The notes below the pieces were generated by a model. The model saw only the letters and a program-made list of their open reading frames with translations, was not told the origin of the DNA and made no database searches. Made by a program: the position numbers and the translations under genes. Of a stretch of 64,000 nt of DNA, positions 63,690-64,000 are shown one piece after another; the first letter of the stretch is position 1, and the number at the start of each line of letters is the position of its first letter. Source of the stretch: Tamarix chinensis (taxonomy: Eukaryota > Streptophyta > Magnoliopsida > Caryophyllales > Tamaricaceae). Location of the stretch: NCBI GenBank assembly GCA_030549775.1, contig CM060172.1, positions 127,337,122-127,401,121 on the forward strand. The letters are read 5' to 3'.

Positions 63690-63920
63690 AAAATTCAAGG
63701 TCTAAATCCCACGTCTTACACATGAAATAATAACCCTATATCAAAAGTTACTATTTACAAGGCTCCTAAAACCCTAATTTCATAAGTAAGTCATAAATTT
63801 TTCCATAAGGCTCATATAATTACCAAATTAAACATACAACCCTAAAACACCCATATTAACAACATATCTAAAATTCATGGCCTAACTCTAATGTTTTACA
63901 CATGTGATGATAACATTACC
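63690..63920. repeat. 180-bp repeat, two copies visible
   Basis: TCTTACACATGAAATAATAAC at 63714-63734 and TTTTACACATGTGATGATAA at 63894-63913 are preceded by matching AAAATTCA(A/T)GG phrases. Related to the 170-bp repeat at 41590-42150. Confidence 0.6.
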
Positions 63921-64000
63921 GTTTTAAAGTTACTATTCCCAAATTAGACAATTTTCTCATTTTGAGGAACTTATGGCATTCATAATCATTCCAATCACCC

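Larger units (their letters stand above)
62410..64000 (-). mobile_element. LTR, minus orientation, running off the window
   Basis: It starts TGTAACACACCAAAATTTAT with the terminal block (ATTTTGTTTTATAATGGAAG). The hairpin at 62864-62882, the subrepeat array (63045-63440) and a 180-bp repeat pair follow. The upstream part lies outside the window. Confidence 0.7.

Overview
The window is nuclear DNA of a flowering plant, most likely a eudicot. The evidence is a plant-specific WIP-domain zinc-finger gene with a GT-AG intron, a Cassandra-type TRIM retrotransposon, plant CACTA and L1-type elements, and long AT-rich intergenic DNA. No species can be named from the sequence. Only one intact protein-coding gene is supported: a two-exon WIP C2H2 zinc-finger gene on the minus strand (16495-19584). 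Nearly everything else is transposon sequence or its decay. Most longer open frames are shadows in low-complexity LTR DNA.

Layout: (1) 1-12.5 kb is a pile-up of long LTRs of one Ty3/gypsy-like family in alternating orientation. One (8732-11518) is followed by a primer binding site and a decayed gag. A CACTA end fragment lies at about 5 kb. (2) 12.5-22.3 kb is the low-repeat island that holds the WIP gene. (3) 22.3-38.2 kb holds a decayed LTR, a complete Cassandra TRIM with a perfect target-site duplication (25575-26329), a dead CACTA TNP2 transposase (31.3-33.3 kb) and a short solo LTR (33897-35846). (4) 38.2-47.5 kb is another LTR pile-up with several classes of internal tandem repeats and a (GAA)n tract of about 340 bp. 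(5) 47698-53777 is a complete non-autonomous CACTA element with an AAG target-site duplication. (6) 53.8-59.5 kb is unassigned AT-rich DNA. (7) 59479-62026 is a 5'-truncated, mutated L1-type LINE with a poly(A) tail and probable target-site duplication. (8) 62410 to the end is another LTR of the same family.

The least familiar item is the LTR family. Its copies are 2-3.5 kb long and share TGTAACACCCC...GGGGTGTTACA ends and a terminal segment of about 90 bp bounded by inverted repeats. They carry a TATA-containing CT/GC-rich upstream part and a downstream part built of several kinds of tandem subrepeats and short hairpins. In at least three of the hairpins, substitutions between copies keep base pairing. 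Because these lie downstream of the TATA box, they would be in the element's RNA leader. That structure is read directly from the sequence; the RNA role is inference.
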